64,000 nucleotides of DNA from Bostrychus sinensis (Eukaryota > Chordata > Actinopteri > Gobiiformes > Eleotridae), in NCBI GenBank assembly GCA_020698575.1, contig CM036243.1, forward strand, positions 1,240,001 to 1,304,000. Reading direction: 5' to 3'. The number at the start of each line of letters is the position of its first letter. Position 1 is the first letter of the stretch. The position numbers were made by a program, and so were the translations under genes. Below the pieces are notes generated by a model. The model worked only from the letters and a program-made list of their open reading frames with translations. It searched no databases and was not told the origin of the DNA. Of this stretch, positions 44,068-56,135 are shown piece by piece.

Positions 44068-45185
44068 TCATGTTCCTGGGCACGTGCAATCCCATCCAGA
44101 GTAGATGGAAGACTTACTCAGTTTCCAGCCTGAGAGCATCAGGCAGGGTGTATCCTTGACTGGAAGGGAGTCGCAGGAGTGGGATAGAGTGTGTGGAGCA
44201 GCATTAAGGCATCCCTTTCGATATTGCACTTTAAATGTGAACTCTTGCAAACGAAGAATTCAGTGGATCAACCAGGAGGAAGTCCTTGGGCAGTTAAAAG
44301 CCCAGGCTAAAGCAGCATGGTCTGTGAAAACATCAAAGTTCACTGCCTCGAGATAGTGCCTCCACTTCTCCACTGCCCAGACCACTGTGAAACACTCCTT
44401 CTCTGAAGTGGAGTAGTTCTTTTCTGGTCCACAGAGAACCCTGGAGGCCTACGCTATCACTCGCTCTCCCTCCGGGAAGTTGTGAAAGATTATAGCCCCC
44501 AGTCTGACCTCACTGTCTTTGGTATGTGCTTGAAATGGCAGGTTTGGGTTGGGCTGCACTAGAACCGGAGGGTTTCTCAATGCCTCTTTTAAAGTGGTCA
44601 TGCTGGCCTGGCATTCTGCGGTCCAGTTCTATTGTGCTCCCTTTTTCCTGAGGTGATTTAAAGGGGCAGTGATATCAGCGAATCGTGGAATAAATTTGTG
44701 ATACCAGCCAGCTAATCCCAGGAAGCATTGTAAGACTTTTACATCCTGTGGGACAGAAAAATCTGCAGCGGCTCTAGTCTTGGCTGGATCCACCTCAACC
44801 GATCTGCACGAAACTATGTACCCTAAAAACTTGAGGTCTGGCTTAAAGAACTGGCATTTCGCATTCAGGTCTTGAAAATGTTGTTCCTGAGAAGATGAGT
44901 ACACAATCACATCATTGATGTAAACAAAACATATTCTGCTTTTCAGCTCTCCCAGAACACTTTCCATCAATCGCTGAAAGGTGGCTGCAGCATTGCATAG
45001 TCCAAAAGACATTTGTTTGAATTGAAAGAGGCCGAGGGAGGTGATGAAGGTGGTCACTGCTTACTGCTTACTGCTGTCATCGATGGCAATCTGCCAGTAA
45101 CCAGACTGTAGATCTAAGGCACAGGTTGCTCCGTCCAGAGACTCAGGATCTCATGGATGATTGGCATAGGATATAATGCACTCGG
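44068..45185 (-). pseudogene. Ty3/gypsy reverse transcriptase and RNase H remnant
   Basis: RT: LDLQSGYW-like text near 45080-45110 in another frame. An open 142-residue stretch (44629-45057) follows with FKQMSFGLCNAAATFQRLME, the catalytic box FVYINDVIVYS (YIND in place of YxDD), and LGLAGWYHKFIPRFADITAP. RNase H traces (RVLCGPEKNYSTSEKE-like, then QEFTFKVQYRKGCLNAAP) run to 44068. The catalytic substitution and frame changes show inactivity. Confidence 0.82.
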
Positions 45186-45189
45186 CATA

Positions 45190-45262
45190 GTCTTATATAG
45201 CACTTTTCTAGACACTCAAAGTCGCTTTACAATTTGCATTATTCATTCATCATCATTCATTA
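45190..45262 (-). mobile_element. SINE/LINE tail fragment
   Basis: Reverse orientation copy of the same tail seen at the SINE end near 23020-23050 (TTATATAGCACTTTTCTAGACACTCAAAG). It lies in the gap between protease and RT of the gypsy element. Confidence 0.6.
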
Positions 45263-45265
45263 TCA

Positions 45266-45562
45266 CTGGGAAAGCCAGGTGGCGGTCCTCCATAACATGT
45301 GCTTCTGCTCTGAGCTGATGGCCCTGCCAGTCCAGAAGGAAGCACTGTTTGCCTAAAGCTGGGTGAGCTGTCCCATGTGCCATTACAAATATCTGCTTTT
45401 CTGCTGGTATGACTTCCTCCTGGGCAAGTTGGATTTCTGTCCACGTGCTCTCTCTCACCAGAGCATAGGTACTCCCTGCGTCAACCACTGCTTCTCCCTG
45501 CAGGTCCTGAATGGTGAGAGGCACCAAGAGCAATTCAGCCTTCCGATTACACTGTCCCGGTG
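45266..45562 (-). pseudogene. Ty3/gypsy protease-region remnant
   Basis: Open stretch with LTIQDLQGEAVVDAGSTYAL, which resembles a retropepsin active site with D-A-G-S in place of D-S/T-G. Further segments of aspartyl-protease type follow (LLDWQGHQLRAEAHVM). The upstream side is cut by the MITE at 45566. Confidence 0.7.
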
Positions 45563-45565
45563 TTA

Positions 45566-46139
45566 CCCCGAATTCACACCAAAAACATCTCGAGAGCGTC
45601 GCAGCAGCAGGTCGTTTTATGAGCGTCAATTCACACCGAGGGCATCAGAGCTGCTGCTGTTACGCTGCTCAAGCGGCTCTCCCCCTGTGATTTACAGAGT
45701 ACTCACTGTCTGAACAGTAAGTTATCTTTACAGAGCCCTGTAGCTTCTACTTCTGCATGTTGTCCTTGTGAAATGGCTGCTTGGCATTGCAAATTACGTT
45801 ACATTTCTCCCCCTCAAGAATCAACTTCTCAGTGCGTAGGGTTTACATTACCGCTATTTTCAGTGAGCCTTTATTTTGAAAGTGTAGCGGAAGTTTATTT
45901 TGACACTTGGTGCCCGTTTCCTGTGTTTCCCGGCTGTAGTTCTGCAGATCGCTGCTTAGGCCCTCGAAAAATAGAACTCCAACCTAATTTGAGCGTAGTA
46001 TCGCGGCAAGTTGTTCATAAGACGCGCGTAAGGCGTCCCCAGTGTGAATTGTCAGATTGATTAAAACAGGAGGCAGTTCACCCGTGTCTGACATGACGCT
46101 GCTGCTACGCTCTGCTGCTGCTTTGGTGTAAATTGGGGG
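45566..46139. mobile_element. PIF/Harbinger-like MITE with TTA duplication
   Basis: 574 bp, ends CCCCGAATTCACACCAAA and CCCCCAATTTACACCAAAG inverted, flanked by TTA at 45563-45565 and 46140-46142. GC-rich CAGCAG stretches lie near both ends. A related right-end fragment is at 52775-52850. Confidence 0.8.
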
Positions 46140-46361
46140 TTATACAATGGCAGTCGTTGTCCTTGTGGGGACCTTTTTGTCTAGCTGCCGCTTTCCTGTT
46201 TTCTCTGCAGTGGCATGGACCTTTTGCCAGTACTCCTTTGAACCAGCATGGTCTTTCTCCACCACTAAACTCACATTAACAAGTTCTGACACTGTTGAGA
46301 CAGTGCCCCTTAAGCAACCAGCAATTTTTGGGTTATCATTTTTGAGTATACACCTTATGAT

Positions 46362-48394
46362 TAGGGATGCATGATAATGCATTTTTGGAACTGATACCGA
46401 TAACCGATAATTTGAAGCTTCTTGTGACCAATACCAATAATGGACAATTCTCATATAAGATTTTGCATCAAATTTTTTATCAAACTCAACCTGATTTTGA
46501 GAGAAGTACAATTTAATTTAACAGTATAGCTGTTACCAAACTCAATTAGCCCAGATCTTACTTATAAAACCTGAAATATATTTGGCATATTTATGAATAT
46601 AAAGTAAAATTATCCTTCTCATAAGCACAATAACTTACACTCACTCTGTAGGCTGTGACCTAGTAATGTGTCATAAGTAATACATGTAATACATTACTTA
46701 TCTCTGTTCCCAATGCCTCTTTTTTTTTTTTTTTTGCTATTATTATTATTAACAGCTTAGTTGCAGGTCGTTTTATAACCCCATGTGATCTTGAATCTCA
46801 CAGGGGGAAAGAGGCGGGCCTTACATTAGAACGTCCAATCAGAGAAGTTTGCCCAGAGCCTGCTCTTGCTCTGAAGCATGAGACGCAGGCTGTGGACGAG
46901 GCGATCAAATCTGTAGATTAATGAAAAGTTTGCACAGGAAAGAGCTCTCCCGTCCTGCACAAAGCCTCTCGCTTCTACACTGGGCTGATACTGAGGCTGT
47001 TCTTTGTTCTTTTTGACAGAGAAATGAGCAGCAGTGGGGCTTGTACCATCCAGTCCTTCTGTCACTCAATAAGAAAAGTCCTGGAAAACTCCTTTCACTC
47101 CACACTCAGTCCGGGGCTATCGTTCTTTCATTTTGTCAAATATTAACAGACAACACCCCCTTTTAGGACTGGACATTGTGTACATGTTAAACTTTTGAAG
47201 TGGTGACACACGGACATGCAGTGCTGTCTGTGTGTTTGACTGAAGACACTGGGGTGGGCAGCTCTGTGTCACATCTTTGTCATGATAAAGTTTTAGGAAA
47301 CTTATATTTGATAAGGGTGCTCTGATCAATCGGCCGCAATCCGTGATCGGCTGATCATGGCTAAAAATAGAGTGATCGGTGATCGGTAAAATGGGCCGAT
47401 CAGAAGGGCCGATCAAATGACAACAAACACACATCTACTGTCCTGCAACTCCGGTTTGATTAAACAGCAGTAGCGTTATTTTAGCAGTGTTTCTAAGTTA
47501 AGCCCTGGTTATAACTAACACAAACCTGCCCTGGAGCTGCTGCTTTATGTCCCCGCTTTGTCCCCGCCTACTCTCGGAGCGCACGGGACAGAACCAAGGC
47601 GCAGCAGTGCGTGTATTTGCAAACACCAACGCAAATAGAGCTACAGCTAACCCGCTAATATTTACGTTAAAAGCATTAAGAAAGTTCGGAGTCTGCCTGT
47701 GTCTTGTTGCGCGGAGAAAACTGCGTTTTGTGGCTTAAACTGCAGCAAATGGCTGCTAATGGAAAGAGAAAGTAAAAAGGCAGCCCATGTGTCCGTGTGT
47801 CTGAGAGGAGCACCTTTCACCGTTGTCTTCTCTGCTCTCTTTGCACGTTTTCTTCGTTCAGACGTTGTCAGACCTGGCTGCAGGAGCTGTCTGCTCTTTA
47901 GTCCACTGTGTTTCAACCTGGTTTGGCTGCGCGTTACGCGGACACAGGCTGCTGCACCCGCGGACTCGCACTAAAGGCACCAAGAACAGCAGATTTTTAC
48001 ATCAGCAGAGCATTCAAACAAAGCCACACAGACACTGGGCACACATTAAAGACCAATAATGCAACAAAACCTCTTTTAAAACAAAAATAAGTAGAATTTT
48101 GTTGAACTTTTATATTTACCAAGGCTACAGTATTTTAAAATGGAACTAATAATAGCCTGCATACATTACATTACTACATTGAAGACCACGTGATTGGTAT
48201 CGGCCATGATCGGTATCAGCCATGATCAGTATCGGCTGATCACAGCAAAGGCTGATCAGTGATCGGCCTCAAAAATCCTGATCGGAGCACCCTAAATATT
48301 TGATGTAAAAAGTATGATGTATGGTATGTATGATGTCATAATTGCCAATTATCAGCTCAATAATTATCGGGTCCGATATTATCGTGCATCCCTA
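46362..48394. mobile_element. hAT-like element (outer), inside the gypsy element
   Basis: Inverted ends TAGGGATGCATGATAATGC and TAGGGATGCACGATAATATC. Flanks CTTATGAT (46354-46361) and CTTAGAAT (48395-48402) fit an 8-bp target duplication with two changes. No transposase ORF. It contains the inner element at 47312-48295. A related patch (GGCGGGCCTTAC…) occurs at 61565-61650. Confidence 0.78.
47312..48295. mobile_element. hAT-like element (inner)
   Basis: 984 bp, ends TAAGGGTGCTCTGATC and TTAGGGTGCTCCGATC inverted, with a perfect 8-bp duplication ATATTTGA at 47304-47311 and 48296-48303. Near both ends the motif GATCGG/CCGATC is repeated many times. The core is GC-richer with no recognised coding. 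Confidence 0.85.
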
Positions 48395-48720
48395 CTTAGA
48401 ATTACTTCCTCAGGCATGTTGGGCTTCCACTTTAAACATAATGCTTGGTAATCATAGGCAAAGTTGCGCAGGCGTTGGTCTGGCTTTTGTACTAGGTCCC
48501 TCAGCTTCTCTTTTGCTTCTGACATATAATCTGTGGGGAGGAACTCGGACAGTCCTGTTCTTTACTCTGCTTTTAGAAGCCTTCCACCAACTGAGTGCAG
48601 GGCCCTTTAAGACAGTTGATAAAGCTCCTAACAGTTTGTGGTTGGACAGATGGCGCAGATCTAGAAAGTTTCTCAACTTTTGCGGATTCACAGCTGGGTG
48701 GGGCTTAGCTGCTTCATAGA
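48395..48720 (-). pseudogene. Ty3/gypsy gag-region remnant
   Basis: Contains LKGPALSWWKASKSR, a gag-like LxGxAxxWW motif, and sits at the 5' end in transcription order. Another gag-like piece (EYWQKVHATAEKTGKRQLDK) lies at about 46140-46360 on the other side of the hAT-like insertion. Confidence 0.55.
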
Positions 48721-48750
48721 CGAGTCTGGTCAGAGCTCAAAGAGCTGCCG

Positions 48751-48788
48751 AGCTAACGCTAATGCTAACGCTAACGCTAATGCTAGCG
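48751..48788. repeat. (GCTAAC/GCTAAT)n short tandem repeat
   Basis: About six hexamer units with A/T variation, directly beyond the gag remnant. Confidence 0.8.
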
Positions 48789-50598
48789 CCATTGAATGAG
48801 CCGCACCAATGCTGTGCGTCAGTCTGCAGCCTGTTATGATGAGCCATGAGTCAACTAAGCCTTAACACATTTATAGAAGCACATCTTAGTTTACATTAAA
48901 TATGATGAATTAAACTCATGTCTTATATATTAGAGAGAGTTCTGTTATGATGCATCTTGACGTTGATCAGATTAGCATGTTGTAGGCAGCTAACAGTCAG
49001 ACAGTGATGGTATTTTATGGACAAATGTGGACTGCTGTACCACTGTGTCCTCCTGTATGTCTCCATGTCTTTTTAATGTAAAATATAAAATGTATATCCA
49101 GCTCTTGTTTGTATTTTTGTAGAAAAGAAGACGACAGAGTAACTCTTGTGCATTGTTGTGAGTGGTCTGTTTTCTCCCACGGGGGATCGGAGTGACGTTT
49201 TGTGGGCGTTCCCACCGTTGCCGACTGTATTTGATATAAATGATTGGATATAAGACAGCCAACCAGAAACACTTGTGAATCCCAGTCTGTGATTGGCTGT
49301 GCTGCTCGCTACAATCGTAGTTTGCTTTGTGCCACCTCGAGCGAGCGCAGAGCCAGAGTTGCGAGCAGAAATGAGGTGTTGTGCGAGCATCCACGTACTT
49401 GCGCACCTAGGTAGACAATACAACTTGGGTCCCATTAGAATTTTTGATCAGGATGACATGAAGACATTTTGCGCCAAATTGCACAAATTTTCTTTGGACG
49501 ATTATTCTTTCTCTCTATAGAAAGTTTTGTTTTAATCCCATTGGAATAAAATGGCACATTTCAGTCATCCCCGTGGCAACACAGTAAAAAATGTGACATG
49601 GGTATCATTGACTTTTTTGATTGGGGTTACATAAAGTATTTTTCTGCCAAGTTTCGTACATTTTTTAAAAAGTAAATTTTTTTACTTACCATATAAATAT
49701 TTGTGTCATTCTGTAGGGGGTGCTGTCACACAAAATTTCATTCTTTCTCATCTAATGGGCCTAGACTTGGGGGATTTATGAGTGTTTAAAATTTGAGCCA
49801 AATCGGAGTTAGTATGTGCGAAGTGAAGCAAATTGCAGGTACTGAGAAATAAAATAAAAAAATTGTAAACTTTGCGGCTGCGCTGCACAAAAAACGTAAA
49901 ACTTTTGCAAAGAATTTGGATAACTTTTGATGCCTGACTTCTGTAGATGATGTTCAATGATTTTGAGGTAATTCGGTTAAACAACCATGGAGGAGTTAGA
50001 AAAAGTAAGTGTGCAAAGTTGCTGACTCAGCACTTTCGCAGATTTCAATTCAAGATGGACGACTTCTGGTTTGTCAGGGGGCATGGCCATCATAATATTT
50101 TTTTGTTTTTCTCCACTTGAGCAATGTGTGTATCGAATTTGGTGGGTCTACGACAAACTTTATGTTGGGCCAAGTCCCAATGATGCAATGTAATTGCAGT
50201 TTTCCAAGGGGCACTGTTGCACCACTTTTGTAATGTTTTGTATGATGCCTATATATAAAAAAAAATTCACGCATACGTGAATTTTGGGCAAAATTTTGTG
50301 ATTCTTCATAAATGTTCAAATGTTGAAATTAGCAGAAGAAAAAGAAAGAAAGAAAAAAGAAAGAAGTCAGAAGAAGAATAAAAATAATAATTTTAGCGAA
50401 AACAATATATTCATTTACATGGTACCCATAAATTATATATTTCTGTAATACTCATGGTCCCCCACGTGACTGTGGGGTCAAATGTCAATATTGACCCATT
50501 AGTGGGCTTTGCCCATTGAATTGAATTGAACTTCCATTCATTCTGAGCAAATATAAATAGTTTTTTATGTGTTTATTGAATATTTATTTAAACATTCA
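48789..50598. other. No gene recognised
   Basis: Includes a stretch (49400-50340) with repeated AAATTT/TTTTGGGCAAA-type sentences typical of an old interspersed repeat, and an AAAGAAAG-rich patch at 50338-50370. Overlapping ORFs at 48990-49435 have no known motif. Confidence 0.35.
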
Positions 50599-51532
50599 CA
50601 GGGTGGAAAAAGTAAGTACACCAGAATTTAATAACAGATTGATCCTCCTTTGGCAGCAATAACCTCAATCAAATGTTTTATGTAGTTACAGATCAGACCT
50701 GCACGATGCTCAGGAAGAATTTTGGACCTACCTGACAGTTATGGTGTGATATTTGTGACACCTTCAGTGCGACCTAAGAGTGCGTGTTGAGCGCACGTAG
50801 TGTCACTGTCGCGAGCACATACTTTACTCAAATTATTCTCTTTTCAAATGGTAAAGTATGCGCTCGCGACACTCGCACTGCGTGCGCTCAACACTCACTC
50901 TTCACGCGCAAGAAGGTGGCACAAATATGACACCATAGACAGTGGGGATGAGGTTTTGATGTTAGTGTGCTGTGCCTTTTTTTCTCCACACATAGCGTTG
51001 TTGTGTGTGTATGTTAACAAAGATGTTAGCATGTGCCAGAGATTTCTGTAAGTCTTTAGCAGACACTCTAGGATTCTTCTTCACCTCACTGAGCATTCTA
51101 CGCTGTGCTCTTTCAGTCATTTTCACAGGACGACCACTCCTAGGCAGTGTAGCAACAGTGCTGAACATTTCACCATTTATAGACAATCTTTTGTACCGTG
51201 GACTTATGGACATAAAGTTATTTAGAGATACGTTTGTAACCCTTTCCAGCTTTATGCAAGTCAACAATTTTTATTGAAGGTCTTCTGAGAGCTCTTTTGT
51301 GTGCGGCAATGTTCAAATTAAGCAATGCTTCTTCAGAATGGCAAACTCAAAGCTGAGGTGTGTTTTTTATTGGGCAAGGCAATTTTAACCCACATTTTTT
51401 TGGCAGCATTAGTTTAAGCAGACTGTGTTTATCTATTGTTGTGACTTAGATGAAGATCAGATCACTTTTTTTACCAAATCATGCAGAAATCCAAGTATTT
51501 CCAAAGGGTGCACTTACTTTTTCTTTCAACTG
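50599..51532 (-). mobile_element. Tc1-like element, internally deleted
   Basis: Ends CAGGGTGGAAAAAGTAAGTA and, on the right, GTGCACTTACTTTTTC…CTG followed by TA at 51533-51534. The minus-strand ORF (50962-51267) keeps the transposase DNA-binding part: TVATLPRSGRPVKMTERAQR and VKKNPRVSAKDLQKSLAHAN. The catalytic domain is missing. A hairpin MITE (50740-50937) is inserted near its left end. Confidence 0.78.
50740..50937. mobile_element. Hairpin (foldback) MITE in the Tc1 remnant
   Basis: 198 bp, nearly all palindromic: arms of about 85 bp around a loop of about 25 bp, with ends TATGGTGT…ACACCATA. Arms share GAGTGYGTGTTGAGCGCACG and GTCGCGAGC. Flanked by perfect 6-bp repeats GACAGT (50734-50739 and 50938-50943). 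No ORF. Confidence 0.85.
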
Positions 51533-51534
51533 TA

Positions 51535-52774
51535 TATGTTCGGGTAGTACTTGATGCTATGTGCGTGCATGTGGGAAAGCGCTTCACGCTTTATTTTTGT
51601 GCACTTCGCGCACTACTGTGCAGACACAATAGGCCCTGCACCACCCTTGGGGGTCGGGCCTAATTAATTTGATTTGAGAAAATTGCTTATTGTCAGCTTT
51701 TTAGATGTTTTATCTCCATGTAACTTCCCCCGTTGTTTCCACTGCTGGGTTAGGATGGTCAGATCCTCCAAACGCAGCTGAAGCTCCTTCTCCTGACTAC
51801 ATAAGGAACCTCCTATGTTCTTACAGTTGACCTCATGATGTAGCTATCAAAGGTCCGGGAACAGGAGTTAGGAGGTACAATTTGATGTTTCTGATGCAGC
51901 CCAAGTCTCCTTACCTACTTACCTCTTTCCAGATGGCACAGCAAGTACCCTCCTACTTTCTCCTTAACATTGGCTGTAGTCGCAGTCATCTGGGAGCACC
52001 TCCTAAACACCCACGCTTGCAGTGCTGGAAGAAGCTGTTTTTAAAGCGCTTTGTTTAACATCTTGGTACCAAATATATCTGCCCAAATGGAAGCTGTTGA
52101 AAGTGACTGTGCAAAGGGTGCGAATTATCATTTAAAATGGCCCTAGCCCAGCACGGTAGCTGCCTCATGTACAGCAACTCAGGATGCAGCTGGTATTCTC
52201 CAATCAGCTTTAGACCATTTAACTATTTGGTGGAGCAAGTTTTTGTTTCTGATGGAAAGATTGCCATACTATGAGACAAAAGAAAGAGATTAAATAGATT
52301 TGATAAAAGCACAATTGAAACAAGTCATCATGGTTTTGTCAATGAAAATATGTCAGAAAATATGACGTAAATAGTAAATCCGTAAATAGTGTAACTGCTG
52401 GTGGCATTTTTTTTTTATTCTCTGCTGTTTTCTTTAAAGTTTAGTTTTGTCTTATCCGTGACTCCACACTTTTCAAATGAAGAATCATCATTTAACAAAG
52501 TCCTCAATAATAGGACCATGATTATTTTTGTTGTTCTAGAGAAGGCTGGAGCAGTCATCTGCATACTTTATGACTGATCTGTTGTTGTTCTTGCTCTGGC
52601 ACAATGTGTGTACAAGTATTCACCATATGTAACTAAATCATACTGAAAATTCACCTCATCAGTTTGCGTGATTATACCTCAGATATGCTGCATTCATTAT
52701 TTCAGAAATCCCCCCCAAAAAATGTCCAAAGCGGTGCAGCAAATCACTCGAGTGACATGTGTCATCCCCGGGGC
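51535..52774. other. No gene recognised
   Basis: Short ORFs without motifs and no clear element ends. Confidence 0.35.
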
Positions 52775-52850
52775 GAACTGTCAGACAGAAAGCAGTTCAC
52801 ATGCTGCTGATGTGATGCTGCTGTTATGCACTGCTGCTGTAAATTGGTTG
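52775..52850. repeat. Fragment related to the 45566-46139 MITE
   Basis: GAACTGTCAGA, GCAGTTCAC and CTGCTGCTGTAAATTG occur in the same order as at the right end of the MITE at 46045-46135. The rest of that MITE is missing. Confidence 0.5.
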
Positions 52851-54369
52851 TAACACTCATGGAACCCACCCGCTCTACACAAACACATCACTAGATGGCA
52901 TTTTAACAGTTATTTCTGAAAAATGAATGACTCCCTAAAGTTATCAACCTCATTACTGTTGGAAACAGCAGTACGACCAGGTCAGATTATTTCATTCTCC
53001 AGTTGAAGAAGTCAAACTATTAAGCTAAACTATAAAGCCAAAGAACCCAACAGAATACACTTACACCAAACTAAGAACATCACTAAGAACACGAGTGCAT
53101 TAAAAGGACAGAAACCTAATCGTGTTTTTAGCAGAGAGAAAGCAAAAACCTCCAAAAAGATGTTTTTGTTATTGATCCTTTCTTGTCAATGTGACATACT
53201 GATGTAAAGATGTCTGGAACTATTTTAAAAAGCCTAAAACAGCACTAAAACGGCTCCTTTAGTTCATTTTCTTTTCAATAATATTCCTGTCAAAGCTCAA
53301 CAAAGACCAAATTACACACTGGACACACCACAGTTACAGATGTAACCGAGGGAGGCTACGAGCTTAAAGTCTATGTTCTCCAAATCAACCGATTAACTGA
53401 CCTTAGCTCCAAATATACACAGGTAATGTGGATGCAGGTTGTGGTCAGTAGAGAGGCTAAAAGAGGCAAAAGTAACATTAAAGAGGGTTTATTACAAAAA
53501 ACAACAACATCATGATAACACAATTACAAAATTAATCTAATATAGTGAATGCCAGTCTAAGGGACAGTAGTTAAAATGCTAAGGGCTGGCCAACCGCGGG
53601 TGCACGTGGTCAAAGGCCCTTAACTGTCTATGGGACAGAGTACTCGCTATGCTCCGTGCTACGCATTCATACAAACACAATAAACAATAAGGAAAACTAA
53701 AGCATGCCAAAGTGAAGGATGTGCAAAATACCACTATAAGGAGTGATGGGGCTGAAGTGAGAGACTCAATCACCAAAACCTTCTACCTGACGGGTGACCA
53801 CGCTCGGACCAGGCCCTATAGCAGAGAGACACGGGGTTAAAATACAGACACACACTAGATGAGAGAGAGTTCCAAACTAAGACTCATTCAGATTAACGAT
53901 TCAGAACTAAAGTCACAACAGGACAATAATCTGAATCCCACATAATGCCCTAGACCTGAACCAATTATTAAGCATTAGACAAATGAACCCAAATGGTAAC
54001 AAAAACAAAAGACAAAAGGGAAAAAGAAGAGCCAAGATAAACTCTAGCAGACAAACTCTAGCCAAACTAGCAGGCACGAACAATGGCAGCCAGCGCACCG
54101 GGCTTCACTGCATCTAAAACATAGAAATAAGGCAGGAGCATACACACAACTAACACTCAGACAAGAGTAGAACAAGACACCTTACCAGGGCAGGCCATGG
54201 CAGAGGAGCAGAATATGGCTGCGATCAGAGCAGTTTACCTGTGTTACCTGGCTGTGCTTTATAATGCAATGCAGGATGCGGGGGCATTGATACTGACCTG
54301 CCCACTACAGCTATGGCAATACCTCTGGGACAATCAATCTACTACACAGAGAATACACACATATCAGCT
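52851..54369. other. No gene recognised
   Basis: ORFs at 53579-53776 (minus) and 53913-54098 (minus) are hydrophobic or cysteine-rich but match no family known to the annotator. GAGGGTTTATTAC near 53485 could be a reversed poly-A signal of an old retroelement. Confidence 0.3.
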
Positions 54370-55270
54370 TCAAATAGCAATAGCGCCTGACAGTAAAGCA
54401 GCAGGAGGTGATGGCTTCCCTGTGGAGTTCTACAAACACTTCTGCTCTTTTTTATCTCCAACATTCATCAAAGCAATAGCTTAAAAAAAGAAAACCATAC
54501 TTTCACTGCTTCCTAAAGGTAATAAAGATCCACCCCTCCCAACAAATGACTGGCCTGTATCTCTTATCATCAAGCGCATTAGTACAGCCCAGCACACAGA
54601 ACTGACAAATGATTCATATTCACCGTGATCACTCCATCTTTATCACAGGACAACAGGCTTCTAATAACGCACGCAGGCTTCACAAATTAATCCAGTACTC
54701 AGCATTACCATTGGGAGGCACCATTATAGCCACATATGGAGAAAAAGCTTTTGTCAGGGTCAACTGGAGATTTGTCTTCACCACACTGCACACTTTTGGA
54801 TTAAAATTATATACACACCACCAACATCACAATTTCACACTGCACAGGGTGACTGGGTTAAGATGTCCACTCTCCTCCTCTTTACTCAACATTTATTTTG
54901 AGCCCCCAACAGCAGCCATCTGCCACAAACCCCCATCAAAGGTATCAAAACACCTCCAGCACAACACAAGATTAGCTTTCAGGGCAAAAACATTTTAGTC
55001 TTTCTATAGAACCCTCAATCATTTCTAGAAGAAGATAATTGTCAATGAAATTCAAGGAATGTCAAGGAAATTAAAATAACACACATAAAATTTACCACCT
55101 ACAAACATCCAAGAATCAAGGAGGCTTTGAGGCCCAACATTTCACTAAGTACTCACTGGCAAACCAGCTTCATTACCTGTCCTGTACTAACAGACTCACC
55201 ACACTCTGTCACACAACATGTTCTTGGATCACTGGTTAAAGTAGAATTTGGGAGGTGGGGGAGCCCAACA
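54370..55270 (+). mobile_element. L1-like LINE reverse-transcriptase remnant
   Basis: Plus-strand traces: DSKAAGGDGFPVEFYKHF (the GxDGFPxEFYK motif of L1), then TGQQASNNARRLHKLIQYSA, TYGEKAFVRVNWRFVFTTLH and GLRCPLSSSLLNIYFEP. This is an L1/Tx1-type RT with stops and missing blocks. Confidence 0.7.
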
Positions 55271-55469
55271 TAGAGTCAGCCTATACAGTAGTTATATATA
55301 CTGTGTAATATATTAGGTTTAATGTACCATTCCCCAGAGCTTATACTGTATGTGTGTGACAGGTTTTCAAAACATATGCAATTTCCTTTATTATAATTGT
55401 AATTTTGGTGCATTTTAAAGAATATACATTATAGAGAATATAATATATTGGTGGAACAACAGCCTGGAC

Positions 55470-56135
55470 ATGCACAGTCATGCAGGTGCTGTGTATGTTC
55501 CTTGTAAACCATCAAATTCCATCAAAGTAACATCAAGGTGGATTCTAGGTGTCATAATGAGTGTTAGTCTTCTTCTAATATCAATGAGATGGCGGTTTGT
55601 AACCACAAACTCCGAACAGGTCTATACTCAAGGCATGGCAAGCCAACACCTGGTGTACTCAGCTTTTCTGGACAAAGGACTTCTCAAGATACCCAGTACA
55701 AAGCAAGCTAAGTCATATTCAACTAGTGCATATATGAGTCTCATGCACTTGGCATTTATGATATTATTAGCTGGAGATGTGGAGATTAACCTGGGACCGC
55801 AGTCCCATGACAATGCAAACGTGGTTAACTATGCACTGCCAGCACGGCTACCCGAGCCAATTCAACTACTACAGCCACCAGGGCCTGCGATACTCCCAAT
55901 AATTCATCCATCACAATTGCCGGGACCATTTGGATTACCATTGTTAGCTCAACTATTACAGCCATCGGGGTATGCCTCTCAACAACAGGTAGCCTTTCAA
56001 CCGCAGCTAACCTGGCTACCCTTAGCAGATGTGCTAACATGGGCAAAAAAACAAAACACTGCCTACCTGGGTCGTCCCGTGTGGACCAGTGTAGGGCAGG
56101 ACAATATGGCGGTGGGTCACCCGGTGGTAATATAA
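55470..56135 (+). pseudogene. LINE N-terminal region with degenerate 2A-like motif
   Basis: 222 residues including the stop. A hydrophobic stretch (LMHLAFMILL) precedes AGDVEINLGP (residues 101-110; 55770-55799). It resembles the 2A-like D-x-E-x-N-P-G-P motif that some APE-type non-LTR elements carry at their N-terminus, but has L in place of the essential first P. A proline- and leucine-rich linker follows. The ORF ends before the endonuclease, which continues in another frame from about 56039. Confidence 0.6.

Larger units (their letters stand above)
43085..48720 (-). mobile_element. Ty3/gypsy LTR retrotransposon, decayed and invaded
   Basis: Minus-strand gag, protease, RT/RNase H and integrase remnants occur in the usual Ty3/gypsy order (integrase last). 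They are interrupted by a SINE tail (45190-45262), a TTA-flanked MITE (45566-46139) and a pair of nested hAT-like elements (46362-48394). Coding parts contain many frame changes and stops. Flanking LTRs were not recognised at either side. Confidence 0.85.

Noticed and set aside
48990..49435. Three overlapping minus-strand ORFs of 85-138 residues
   Set aside because: No recognisable domain, codon pattern or splice context; probably chance ORFs in an old repeat.
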